Shown in pieces: positions 57,620 through 64,000 of a stretch of DNA of 64,000 bases. A program made the translations under genes and the position numbers. The notes under the pieces are model-generated. The model was not told the origin of the DNA and made no database searches. It saw only the letters and a list, made by a program, of their open reading frames with translations. The stretch's first letter is position 1, and the number at the start of each line of letters is the position of its first letter. Origin of the DNA: Pseudomonas sp. N3-W (GTDB taxonomy: Bacteria > Pseudomonadota > Gammaproteobacteria > Pseudomonadales > Pseudomonadaceae); the NCBI RefSeq assembly GCF_024970185.1, contig NZ_CP103965.1:988001-1052000 (forward strand), written 5' to 3'.

Positions 57620-58144
57620 TTAACGCAGACCGCGTTGAGTCTCGTCCAGCTCACGGATGTACTTGAAGATTTTACGGCTCGATGCCGGTGGCTTGTTGGT
57701 CGCCAGTTCGTGCTGGGCCTGACGGATCAGGGAGCGCAACTGTTGACGGTCAGCATCCGGGTAATCGACGACGAATTTCTCCAGGACCGCGTCATCGCCT
57801 GCGATCAAACGATCGCGCCAGCGTTCCAGGCCGTGGAAACGTTCGTTGTACTGCCGGGTGGAGGCATCGAGTTGATCGAGCAGCATCAGAATGGCGTCAG
57901 TGTCCTGGTCGCGCATCAGTTTGCCGATGAACATCAGGTGCCGTTTACGCGCGATATTCGCGGTGTGCTTCGGCGCATCGGCCAGTGCCCGGCGCATGGC
58001 GTCGGTCAACGGCAGTTTTGCCAGCAGGTCAGGCTTGAGTGTTGTAAGGCGCTCGCCAAGGTCAACCAGAGCATGCAGCTCGCGTTTGACCTGGGATTTG
58101 CTTTTTTCTCCCGTATCGAGGGAGTCGTCGTAAGAATCAACCAT
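57620..58144 (-). CDS. darP: ribosome maturation protein DarP (YjgA, DUF615)
   Basis: 174 residues, helical and highly charged, with [34 protein letters not shown] and [11 protein letters not shown] typical of the YjgA family, which binds late 50S precursors. I use the ATG at 58144 ([18 protein letters not shown]). A TTG five codons upstream has no ribosome site. It is transcribed against tldD and pmbA, an arrangement also seen in P. aeruginosa. Confidence 0.9.
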   Translation of the reverse strand: MVDSYDDSLDTGEKSKSQVKRELHALVDLGERLTTLKPDLLAKLPLTDAMRRALADAPKHTANIARKRHLMFIGKLMRDQDTDAILMLLDQLDASTRQYNERFHGLERWRDRLIAGDDAVLEKFVVDYPDADRQQLRSLIRQAQHELATNKPPASSRKIFKYIRELDETQRGLR

Positions 58145-58252
58145 GGTGGCCGTCCGCAAAGAAACGCCGCCATGATAACCAGTCGGGGGCCGCTTGTCCG
58201 GCCCGGTCGCTCGAAGGCCCTAGCCGAAAGCAGAATTTGAGTGGAGAACAGC

Positions 58253-59599
58253 ATGAGTGCAGTTGAAAGCGTCGGCCCACAAGCGTTGCCGGCACTGCAA
58301 GAGCAAGTCGAGCAGATCATCGCTGAAGCCAGGCGCCAGGGTGCCAGTGCCTGCGAAGTGGCTGTCTCGCTGGAGCAGGGGTTGTCGACGTCGGTGCGTC
58401 AGCGGGAAGTCGAAACCGTCGAATTCAACCGCGATCAGGGTTTTGGCATCACCTTGTACGTCGGCCAGCGCAAAGGCTCGGCCAGCACATCGGCCAGTGG
58501 CCCGGAGGCGATTCGCGAAACGGTTGCCGCTGCTCTGGCGATTGCCAAACACACCTCCGAAGACGAAGCCTCGGGCCTGGCAGATGCCGCGCTGATGGCC
58601 AAGGACTTGAAAGATTTCGACCTGTTTCACCAATGGGACATCACCCCGGAGCAGGCCATCGAGCAGGCGTTGGCCTGTGAAGCGGCGGCGTTTGCCACCG
58701 ACAGCCGAATCAAGAACGCCGACGGCACCACGCTCAGCACCCACCAGGGCTGCCGTGTGTACGGCAACAGCCACGGCTTTATCGGCGGTTATGCATCGAC
58801 CCGGCACAGCCTCAGTTGCGTGATGATCGCCGAGGCCGATGGCCAGATGCAGCGCGATTACTGGTACGACGTGAGCCGCCAGGGCAGTTTGCTGGCAGAC
58901 CCGGTGAGCATCGGCCAGCGTGCCGCGCAACGGGCCGCGAGCCGTCTGGGGGCGCGTCCGGTGCCGACCTGTGAAGTGCCGGTGCTGTTTTCCGCGGAAT
59001 TGGCCGGTGGCTTGTTCGGCAGTTTCCTGTCGGCAGTGTCTGGTGGCAGTCTGTATCGCAAGTCGTCGTTCCTTGAAGGCACTCTTGGGCAGAAGCTGTT
59101 CCCGGACTGGATGACCATCGACGAGCGTCCGCACCTGATGCGCGCCATGGGCAGTTCGGCGTTCGACGGTGATGGCCTGGCGACCTACGCCAAACCGTTC
59201 GTCGAGAAGGGCGAGTTGGTGTCGTACATTCTTGGCACCTACTCCGGTCGCAAGCTCGGGATGCCAAGTACCGCAAACGCTGGCGGCGTGCATAACCTGT
59301 TCGTCACCCATGGTGATGAAGATCAGGCCGCGTTGTTGCGCCGCATGGGACGTGGCTTGCTGGTGACCGAACTGATGGGCCAAGGCTTGAACATGGTCAC
59401 GGGCGATTACTCCCGTGGCGCGGCGGGTTTCTGGGTCGAGAACGGCGAGATCCAGTTCGCGGTCCAGGAAGTGACCATTGCCGGCAACATGCGCGACATG
59501 TTCAAGCAGATTGTGGCGGTGGGTAATGACCTGGAACTGCGCAGCAACATTCGCACTGGCTCAGTGTTGATCGAGCGGATGACGGTGGCGGGCAGCTAA
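58253..59599 (+). CDS. pmbA: TldE/PmbA, partner subunit of TldD
   Basis: 448 residues of the TldD/PmbA fold without the HExxxH zinc motif, as expected of TldE. Typical segments are VETVEFNRDQGFGITLYVGQRKGSAS, SSFLEGTLGQKLFPDWMTI and GLNMVTGDYSRGAAGFWVENGEI. A GGAGA precedes the ATG at 58253; the GTG at 58241 would add four residues. A strong terminator follows. Confidence 0.94.
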   Translation: MSAVESVGPQALPALQEQVEQIIAEARRQGASACEVAVSLEQGLSTSVRQREVETVEFNRDQGFGITLYVGQRKGSASTSASGPEAIRETVAAALAIAKHTSEDEASGLADAALMAKDLKDFDLFHQWDITPEQAIEQALACEAAAFATDSRIKNADGTTLSTHQGCRVYGNSHGFIGGYASTRHSLSCVMIAEADGQMQRDYWYDVSRQGSLLADPVSIGQRAAQRAASRLGARPVPTCEVPVLFSAELAGGLFGSFLSAVSGGSLYRKSSFLEGTLGQKLFPDWMTIDERPHLMRAMGSSAFDGDGLATYAKPFVEKGELVSYILGTYSGRKLGMPSTANAGGVHNLFVTHGDEDQAALLRRMGRGLLVTELMGQGLNMVTGDYSRGAAGFWVENGEIQFAVQEVTIAGNMRDMFKQIVAVGNDLELRSNIRTGSVLIERMTVAGS

Positions 59600-59612
59600 G
59601 CCACACCGTTAC

Positions 59613-59653
59613 AAAAAAGGCGCGCCACCCGATTGGGTGGCGCGCCTTTTTTT
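59613..59653 (+). terminator. terminator of pmbA
   Basis: Perfect 12-base arms GGCGCGCCACCC/GGGTGGCGCGCC around GATT, with A-run before and seven T after. Confidence 0.95.
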
Positions 59654-59670
59654 ATGGCGTTCACACCATC

Positions 59671-59763
59671 CCCTGTGGGAGCGAGCTTGCTCGCGATAGC
59701 AGTGTGTCAGACGACACTTATGTTGAATGGTCGACCGTCATCGCGAGCAAGCTCGCTCCCACA
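59671..59763. repeat. REP inverted pair between pmbA and fagA
   Basis: CTGTGGGAGCGAGCTTGCTC and the inverted copy ending GCTCGCTCCCACA. Confidence 0.9.
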
Positions 59764-59797
59764 ATGGATCTCATCTAATGTCGCGGGGTTGTTTTGG

Positions 59798-59830
59798 TTC
59801 TCATTATCATATAATAATAAATCTCATTAG
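59798..59830 (+). promoter_or_regulatory. Fur-type operator and -10 box of the fagA operon
   Basis: The AT-rich stretch CTCATTATCATATAATAATA, with a further ATCTCATT, contains several Fur-type hexamers (reverse strand: ATGATAATGAGAAC). It overlaps TATAAT at 59810-59815, the likely -10 box, about 32 bases before fagA. This matches known Fur control of fagA-fumC-sodA in P. aeruginosa. Confidence 0.65.
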
Positions 59831-59846
59831 CGAATGAGCCCGGATC

Positions 59847-60254
59847 ATGAGTTCTGCCTTGCACGAGCAGCCCTACCTCGAAAGTTGGCGCTGGATGAGT
59901 CGCCAGATCCGTTGCGCGATGGATCCCGACGAGCCTCGTCTGATCGAACATTACCTGGCGGAAGGCCGCTATTTGGCGTGTTGCACCGCCACTTCGCCCT
60001 GGACCATCGCCGAAACGTCTTTTCGTCTGTTGCTCGATACCGCCGCCGATGTCGCGCTGCCCTGGCACTGGCGCACTTTGTGCCTCGACCAGGCCTGGCG
60101 CCCGCTGCGCGAGCTGGAACGCCTCTCTCTGTGCAAATGCCGCCTCAAGCGCTGGCAAAGCTACACCTGGCAACTGGCGACCTGCGAGTTGCAACCCTCG
60201 ATTCCTCTCATAGAACTGGTGCAAGGATTTTCTGATGACCAAGACACGTATTGA
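59847..60254 (+). CDS. fagA: Fur-associated protein FagA
   Basis: 135 residues, Trp- and Cys-rich (ESWRWMSRQIRCAMDPDEPR, LACCTATSPWTIAETSFRLL), recognised as FagA from its sequence and its place as first gene before fumC-orfX-sodA. The operon is switched on by iron starvation. The function of FagA itself is unknown. It overlaps the start of fumC by 20 bases, so fumC is translated by coupling. Confidence 0.82.
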   Translation: MSSALHEQPYLESWRWMSRQIRCAMDPDEPRLIEHYLAEGRYLACCTATSPWTIAETSFRLLLDTAADVALPWHWRTLCLDQAWRPLRELERLSLCKCRLKRWQSYTWQLATCELQPSIPLIELVQGFSDDQDTY

Positions 60255-61611
60255 GCGCGATAGCATGGGCGAGCTTCAGGTCCCGATGGACGCTCTGTAT
60301 GGCGCACAAACCCAGCGCGCAGTGGATAACTTTCCGATCAGTGGCAAGCCGATGCCGGTGCAGTTCGTTCGTGCGCTGATCCTGGCCAAGGCGGCTGCCG
60401 CCCGCGCCAACGTTGAGCTCAAGCAGATCAGCGAATCCCAGGGCAAAGCCATTGTCGATGCGGCGCAAGGGTTGCTTGAAGGCGATTTCATGCAGCATTT
60501 CCCGGTGGATATCTTCCAGACCGGGTCCGGCACCAGTTCCAACATGAACGCCAACGAAGTGATCGCCACCCTGGCCAGCCGTCTGTTAGGTGAGCCGGTC
60601 AACCCGAACGATCACGTCAACTGTGGTCAGAGCAGCAACGACATCATCCCAACCACCATCCACGTCAGCGCGGCTCTGGCGCTGCACGAGCAATTGCTGC
60701 CAGCGCTGTTGCATCTGGTGCGGGTGACCGAGCACAAGGCCGGGCAGGTCCATCATCACGTCAAAACCGGACGCACCCACCTGATGGACGCGATGCCGGT
60801 GCGCATGAGCCAGGTGCTCAACGGTTGGGCGCAGCAGCTCAAGGCCAATATCGGCCACCTGCAGGATCTGCTGCCAAGTCTGCAATCGCTGGCTCAGGGC
60901 GGCACGGCGGTGGGCACCGGGATCAATGCGCATCCGCAGTTCGCGGCGCTATTCAGCCAGCAACTCAGTCACCTGACCCATGTGCAATTCACGCCGGGCA
61001 AGGACCTGTTTGCACTGATCGGTTCTCAGGACACCGCCGTAGCCGTCTCCGGTCAGCTCAAGGCCACAGCCGTTTCGCTGATGAAAATCGCCAACGACTT
61101 ACGCTGGATGAACTCTGGTCCGCTGGCCGGGCTCGGCGAAATCGAGCTTGAAGCGTTGCAGCCGGGCTCCTCGATCATGCCGGGCAAGGTCAATCCGGTA
61201 ATCCCGGAAGCCACCGCGATGGTTGCGGCTCAGGTCATTGGTAACGACACGGTGATCACCATTGCCGGTCAGTCGGGCAATTTCGAGCTGAATGTGATGC
61301 TGCCGATCATCGCGCAGAACCTGCTGAGCAGTATCGAGTTGCTGGCCAATGCCAGCCGTTTGCTGGCGGACAAGGCCATTGCCAGCTTCAAGGTCAATGA
61401 CGCCAGGCTCAAGGAAGCGCTGTCGCGTAACCCGATTCTGGTTACCGCACTCAACCCGATCATTGGTTATCAAAAAGCCGCTGAAATCGCCAAGAAGGCT
61501 TATCAGCAGGGCCGTCCGGTGATTGATGTCGCCCTGGAACACACCGACCTGACACGCAGCCAGCTTGAGGTTTTGCTTGATCCGGAAAAGCTGACCGCAG
61601 GCGGCGTCTAA
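60235..61611 (+). CDS. fumC: class II (iron-independent) fumarase
   Basis: 458-residue homotetrameric fumarate hydratase. The fumarase/aspartase signature GSSIMPGKVNP is at about 311-321; other conserved parts are SGTSSNMNANEVIA and GRTHLMDAMPV. It replaces Fe-S fumarases when iron is scarce, which explains its Fur-linked operon. It begins inside fagA. Confidence 0.95.
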   Translation: MTKTRIERDSMGELQVPMDALYGAQTQRAVDNFPISGKPMPVQFVRALILAKAAAARANVELKQISESQGKAIVDAAQGLLEGDFMQHFPVDIFQTGSGTSSNMNANEVIATLASRLLGEPVNPNDHVNCGQSSNDIIPTTIHVSAALALHEQLLPALLHLVRVTEHKAGQVHHHVKTGRTHLMDAMPVRMSQVLNGWAQQLKANIGHLQDLLPSLQSLAQGGTAVGTGINAHPQFAALFSQQLSHLTHVQFTPGKDLFALIGSQDTAVAVSGQLKATAVSLMKIANDLRWMNSGPLAGLGEIELEALQPGSSIMPGKVNPVIPEATAMVAAQVIGNDTVITIAGQSGNFELNVMLPIIAQNLLSSIELLANASRLLADKAIASFKVNDARLKEALSRNPILVTALNPIIGYQKAAEIAKKAYQQGRPVIDVALEHTDLTRSQLEVLLDPEKLTAGGV

Positions 61612-61638
61612 CTCCCGCTACCGCTTTGGAGGCTCATC

Positions 61639-62079
61639 ATGGAGCACTGGAAACGCACGATCGAAAGGGCTAATCGCTGTTTCATGCTGGGCGAATTCAT
61701 CGATGCCCGCGAAGCCTATTTGCAGGCATTGGCCCTGGCCCAGGTGTTGTTCGAGCGTTGGGCGGATGCCGACGAAGCCGTGGCGGCCTGTGTCATATCC
61801 CATCACAACCTGGCCGACCTGCATTTGCGTCTGAATCAGCCGGAGGAGAGCGCCGAATATCTGTGCGCTATCCATCAGCGGTTGTTGCAAACCCTGCAGG
61901 ATCCGCGACTGACGCCGGCGCTGCGTGAAGCCGCGTTGCGCCAGAGCAGCAAGACCTACGTCGAACTGCTGAATTTCATCAGCGAATACGGCGAATACCC
62001 GCGAACCCAACGCTTGCTGCCTACCGATGCCGCCTCACCCCGGTATCAACCTGCGTCTTTTCAACATGGAGTCCATTGA
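61639..62079 (+). CDS. hypothetical helical protein between fumC and sodA (orfX)
   Basis: 146 residues, mostly alpha-helical, with two TPR-like helix pairs in the first half ([19 protein letters not shown] and [20 protein letters not shown]). It corresponds by position to orfX (PA4469) of the P. aeruginosa operon. A TTTGGAGG site precedes the ATG. It ends one base before sodA. Function unknown; a role in manganese or iron-sparing metabolism is suggested only by context. Confidence 0.75.
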   Translation: MEHWKRTIERANRCFMLGEFIDAREAYLQALALAQVLFERWADADEAVAACVISHHNLADLHLRLNQPEESAEYLCAIHQRLLQTLQDPRLTPALREAALRQSSKTYVELLNFISEYGEYPRTQRLLPTDAASPRYQPASFQHGVH

Positions 62080-62080
62080 A

Positions 62081-62692
62081 ATGGCTTTTACCTTGCCTGC
62101 CTTGCCGTACGCCTACGATGCCCTGGAGCCGCACATCGATGCGCAAACCATGGAAATCCACTACACCAAGCATCATCAGACCTACATCAATAACCTGAAC
62201 GCCGCTGTTGAAGGCACCGAGTTTGCCGAGTGGTCAGTGGAAAAACTGGTGGCCGGCGTGCAGCAACTTCCAGAAAGTCTGCGCGCGGCGGTGATCAATC
62301 AGGGTGGGGGGCACGCCAACCATTCGCTGTTCTGGGAAGTGATGGCGCCTAACGCCGGGGGCAAGCCCGACGGTGCGCTGGCCAAGGCGATTGAAGAACA
62401 ACTGGGCGGTCTGGACAGTTTCAAGGAGGCCTTTACCAAAGCCGCGTTGACTCGTTTCGGCAGTGGCTGGGCCTGGCTGAGCGTCACCCCGCAAAAGACC
62501 CTTGTAGTGGAGAGCAGCGGCAATCAGAACAGCCCGTTGATGAATGGCAACACGCCAATCCTCGGTCTGGATGTCTGGGAACACGCCTATTACCTGCAAT
62601 ATCAGAACCGCCGCCCGGAATACATCAATGCGTTTTACAACGTGATCAATTGGCCCGAAGTTGCTGCGCGCTATCAGGCCGCGCTGGTCTGA
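62081..62692 (+). CDS. sodA: manganese superoxide dismutase
   Basis: 203 residues; metal ligands H27, H81, D164 (DVWEHAYY) and H168. [14 protein letters not shown] and its iron-regulated operon support the Mn-type enzyme, made when iron for Fe-SOD is short. The ATG at 62081 has a GGAG site; the longer frame from 62027 overlaps orfX and is not used. Cytoplasmic. Confidence 0.94.
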   Translation: MAFTLPALPYAYDALEPHIDAQTMEIHYTKHHQTYINNLNAAVEGTEFAEWSVEKLVAGVQQLPESLRAAVINQGGGHANHSLFWEVMAPNAGGKPDGALAKAIEEQLGGLDSFKEAFTKAALTRFGSGWAWLSVTPQKTLVVESSGNQNSPLMNGNTPILGLDVWEHAYYLQYQNRRPEYINAFYNVINWPEVAARYQAALV

Positions 62693-62722
62693 GTCATCCA
62701 TAAAAACAATCCAAGGCTGACT

Positions 62723-63616
62723 ATGGGCACTGAAACACTGGGGATCGGCGGCGGGCGAATGTTTCGCTACGCTTTCGGATCGTTGTTGCTGTTGGCGGGC
62801 ATGACGTTACTGGCTGCCCATGGGCTGGCCTGGCTGGACCTTGAGCCGAAACTTTCCCGGGCCCTGCAAGGCGGTGCGATTTGTGCCTTGGGCACTGCGC
62901 TGGGTGCTGTGCCGGTGTTGGTGCTCCGGCGCATGCCGCAGACCGTCAGTGATACGTTGCTCGGCTTTGGCGCCGGGGTGATGCTGGCGGCGACCGCATT
63001 TTCGCTGATCGTGCCGGGCATCGCGGCGGCCGAAAACCTGGGCCTTGCGCCCTGGGGCGCCAGCGGTTTGATCAGCTTGGGTATCATGCTCGGGGCGTTG
63101 GGGCTGTTTCTGGTGGATCGCAAAGTCTCTGGCGCTTCCCCGACAACGCGAGCGAGGACGCATGAGCATCCTGTTATCCCGCCACGGATCTGGCTGTTCG
63201 TCTTTGCGATCATTGCCCACAACATTCCTGAAGGCATGGCCGTCGGTGTTTCAGCGGGCGGGGGGATGCCCGATGCCGACAGTCTGGCGATGGGCATTGC
63301 TTTGCAGGATGTGCCTGAAGGGTTGGTGATTGCGCTGGTATTGGCCGGGGCAGGGATGTCGCGGGTCAGGGCGTTCCTGATCGGCGCCGCTTCAGGGCTG
63401 GTGGAACCGGTGTTTGCGCTGCTGTGCGCCTGGCTGGTGAGCCTGGCTGAAGTGCTGTTGCCTTTGGGGTTGGCATTGGCAGCGGGGGCGATGCTACTGG
63501 TGGTGACGCATGAAATCATTCCCGAGTCGCGGCGCAATGGTCACGACAAGCTCGCCAGCCTTGGGCTGTTGATCGGGTTTTGTCTGATGATGGTGATGGA
63601 TACGGCTTTGGCTTGA
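62723..63616 (+). CDS. ZIP-family divalent metal transporter
   Basis: 297 residues with eight predicted helices. Metal-site motifs are HNIPEGMAVGVSAGGG (helix 4) and QDVPEGLVIALVLAGAG (helix 5), with a histidine in the loop before helix 4 (THEHP). It is 30 bases after sodA and probably in the same iron-starvation operon, where importing Mn2+ or Zn2+ would supply the Mn-SOD. The transported ion is not proven by sequence. Confidence 0.85.
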   Translation: MGTETLGIGGGRMFRYAFGSLLLLAGMTLLAAHGLAWLDLEPKLSRALQGGAICALGTALGAVPVLVLRRMPQTVSDTLLGFGAGVMLAATAFSLIVPGIAAAENLGLAPWGASGLISLGIMLGALGLFLVDRKVSGASPTTRARTHEHPVIPPRIWLFVFAIIAHNIPEGMAVGVSAGGGMPDADSLAMGIALQDVPEGLVIALVLAGAGMSRVRAFLIGAASGLVEPVFALLCAWLVSLAEVLLPLGLALAAGAMLLVVTHEIIPESRRNGHDKLASLGLLIGFCLMMVMDTALA

Positions 63617-63619
63617 TTA

Positions 63620-63660
63620 CCTTTTGTGGCGAGGGCGCTTTGTTCCCTCGCCACAAAAGG
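63620..63660. terminator. perfect 16-base dyad between convergent genes
   Basis: CCTTTTGTGGCGAGGG and CCCTCGCCACAAAAGG around a nine-base loop, between the ZIP gene and the phosphocarrier gene. Its GTGGCGAGGG part resembles the REP subtype of 3229-3365. Confidence 0.8.
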
Positions 63661-63676
63661 CGGTCTTGCTTATGCG

Positions 63677-63949
63677 TTACTCGCCTTCGTCGAAGAAGTT
63701 GTTGATCAGGTTTACCAGGGCCTGTAACGCCTCATCCGCTTGCTCACCTTCGGTACTCAAGTGAATTTTTGTGCCCTTGCCAGCTGCCAGCATCATCATC
63801 GCCATGATGCTTTTACCGTCGACCATCGATTCAGGTGTGCGCCCGGCCCTGATCTGGCAGGGGAACTGGCCCGCCACGCCAACAAATTTCGCAGAAGCAC
63901 GGGCATGCAGGCCCAGCTTGTTAATAATTTCAATTTCCAGAGCAGGCAT
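63677..63949 (-). CDS. ptsO: nitrogen-PTS phosphocarrier NPr (HPr-like)
   Basis: 90 residues of the HPr fold; the phosphorylated histidine is H15 in NKLGLHARAS and the regulatory serine position is S47 in VDGKSIMAMM. It relays phosphate from PtsP (EI-Ntr) to PtsN (EIIA-Ntr). It is the last gene of the rpoN-linked cluster, 15 bases after rapZ on the same strand. Confidence 0.93.
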   Translation of the reverse strand: MPALEIEIINKLGLHARASAKFVGVAGQFPCQIRAGRTPESMVDGKSIMAMMMLAAGKGTKIHLSTEGEQADEALQALVNLINNFFDEGE

Positions 63950-63964
63950 CGCGGTGTGAATCCT

Positions 63965-64000
63965 TTAGCTGAGGTCGCGGTGGCGAACCTGGACGTTCTT
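63965..64000 (-). CDS. rapZ: RapZ C-terminal end (partial)
   Basis: The window ends inside a gene whose last residues are KNVQVRHRDLS, matching the C-terminus of RapZ (RNase adapter, P-loop protein) that precedes ptsO in pseudomonads. Only 11 codons and the stop are present. Confidence 0.75.
   Translation of the reverse strand, partial: KNVQVRHRDLS

Overview
The window is a contiguous piece of a Pseudomonas chromosome, most likely from the P. fluorescens group. Reasons: GC-rich codon use, many REP elements with the GTGGGAGC..GCTCGCGA core, and a gene order that recalls the P. aeruginosa PA4465-PA4519 stretch (rapZ/ptsO, fagA-fumC-orfX-sodA, pmbA-yjgA-tldD, yhdP-rng-maf-mreDCB, gatCAB, roxSR, dpp/opdP, speC, piuC). 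I could not search databases, so names rest on motifs, lengths and remembered synteny. No rRNA, tRNA, insertion sequence, prophage or CRISPR array was seen.

Layout. 1-3.1 kb: piuC, a Sel1-repeat gene, and speC (ornithine decarboxylase) with a long leader. 3.4-7.1 kb: the four-gene opuC osmoprotectant ABC operon. 7.2-8.8 kb: prfC. 8.84-11.6 kb: a less GC-rich island with an acetyltransferase and a fatty-acid desaturase, bounded by two near-identical copies of the same terminator. 11.8 kb: a small acidic exported protein. 12.3-24.9 kb: dipeptide uptake, with DppBCDF, four DppA-type binding proteins and the porin OpdP, all on the minus strand. 24.9-26.5 kb: non-coding DNA with a dispersed repeat and a tandem array of about 13 REP-containing units of 71-73 bp. 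26.5-31.2 kb: a SIMPL protein, the redox two-component pair RoxSR, and a YddA-type ABC exporter.

31.4-39.6 kb is a hexarate (galactarate/glucarate) catabolic locus: FadR-type regulator, kdgD, ketoglutarate-semialdehyde dehydrogenase, MFS permease and garD. Together they take galactarate to 2-oxoglutarate. Between regulator and operon sits a divergent two-gene unit (zinc phospholipase C-like protein plus a 63-residue protein) with a perfect LexA-type box. 39.8-42.7 kb: an AEC transporter, a carboxymuconolactone decarboxylase-like protein, an Na/Ca antiporter and an RlpA-like lipoprotein.

42.9-59.6 kb is housekeeping: gatBAC (Glu/Asp-tRNA amidotransferase), mreBCD (cell shape; mreC apparently starts with ATT), maf, rng, yhdP, a nitrilase-family gene, tldD, darP and pmbA. 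59.8-63.6 kb: the iron-responsive fagA-fumC-orfX-sodA operon with a Fur-like site, then a ZIP metal transporter. The window ends with the nitrogen-PTS phosphocarrier gene and the last codons of rapZ.
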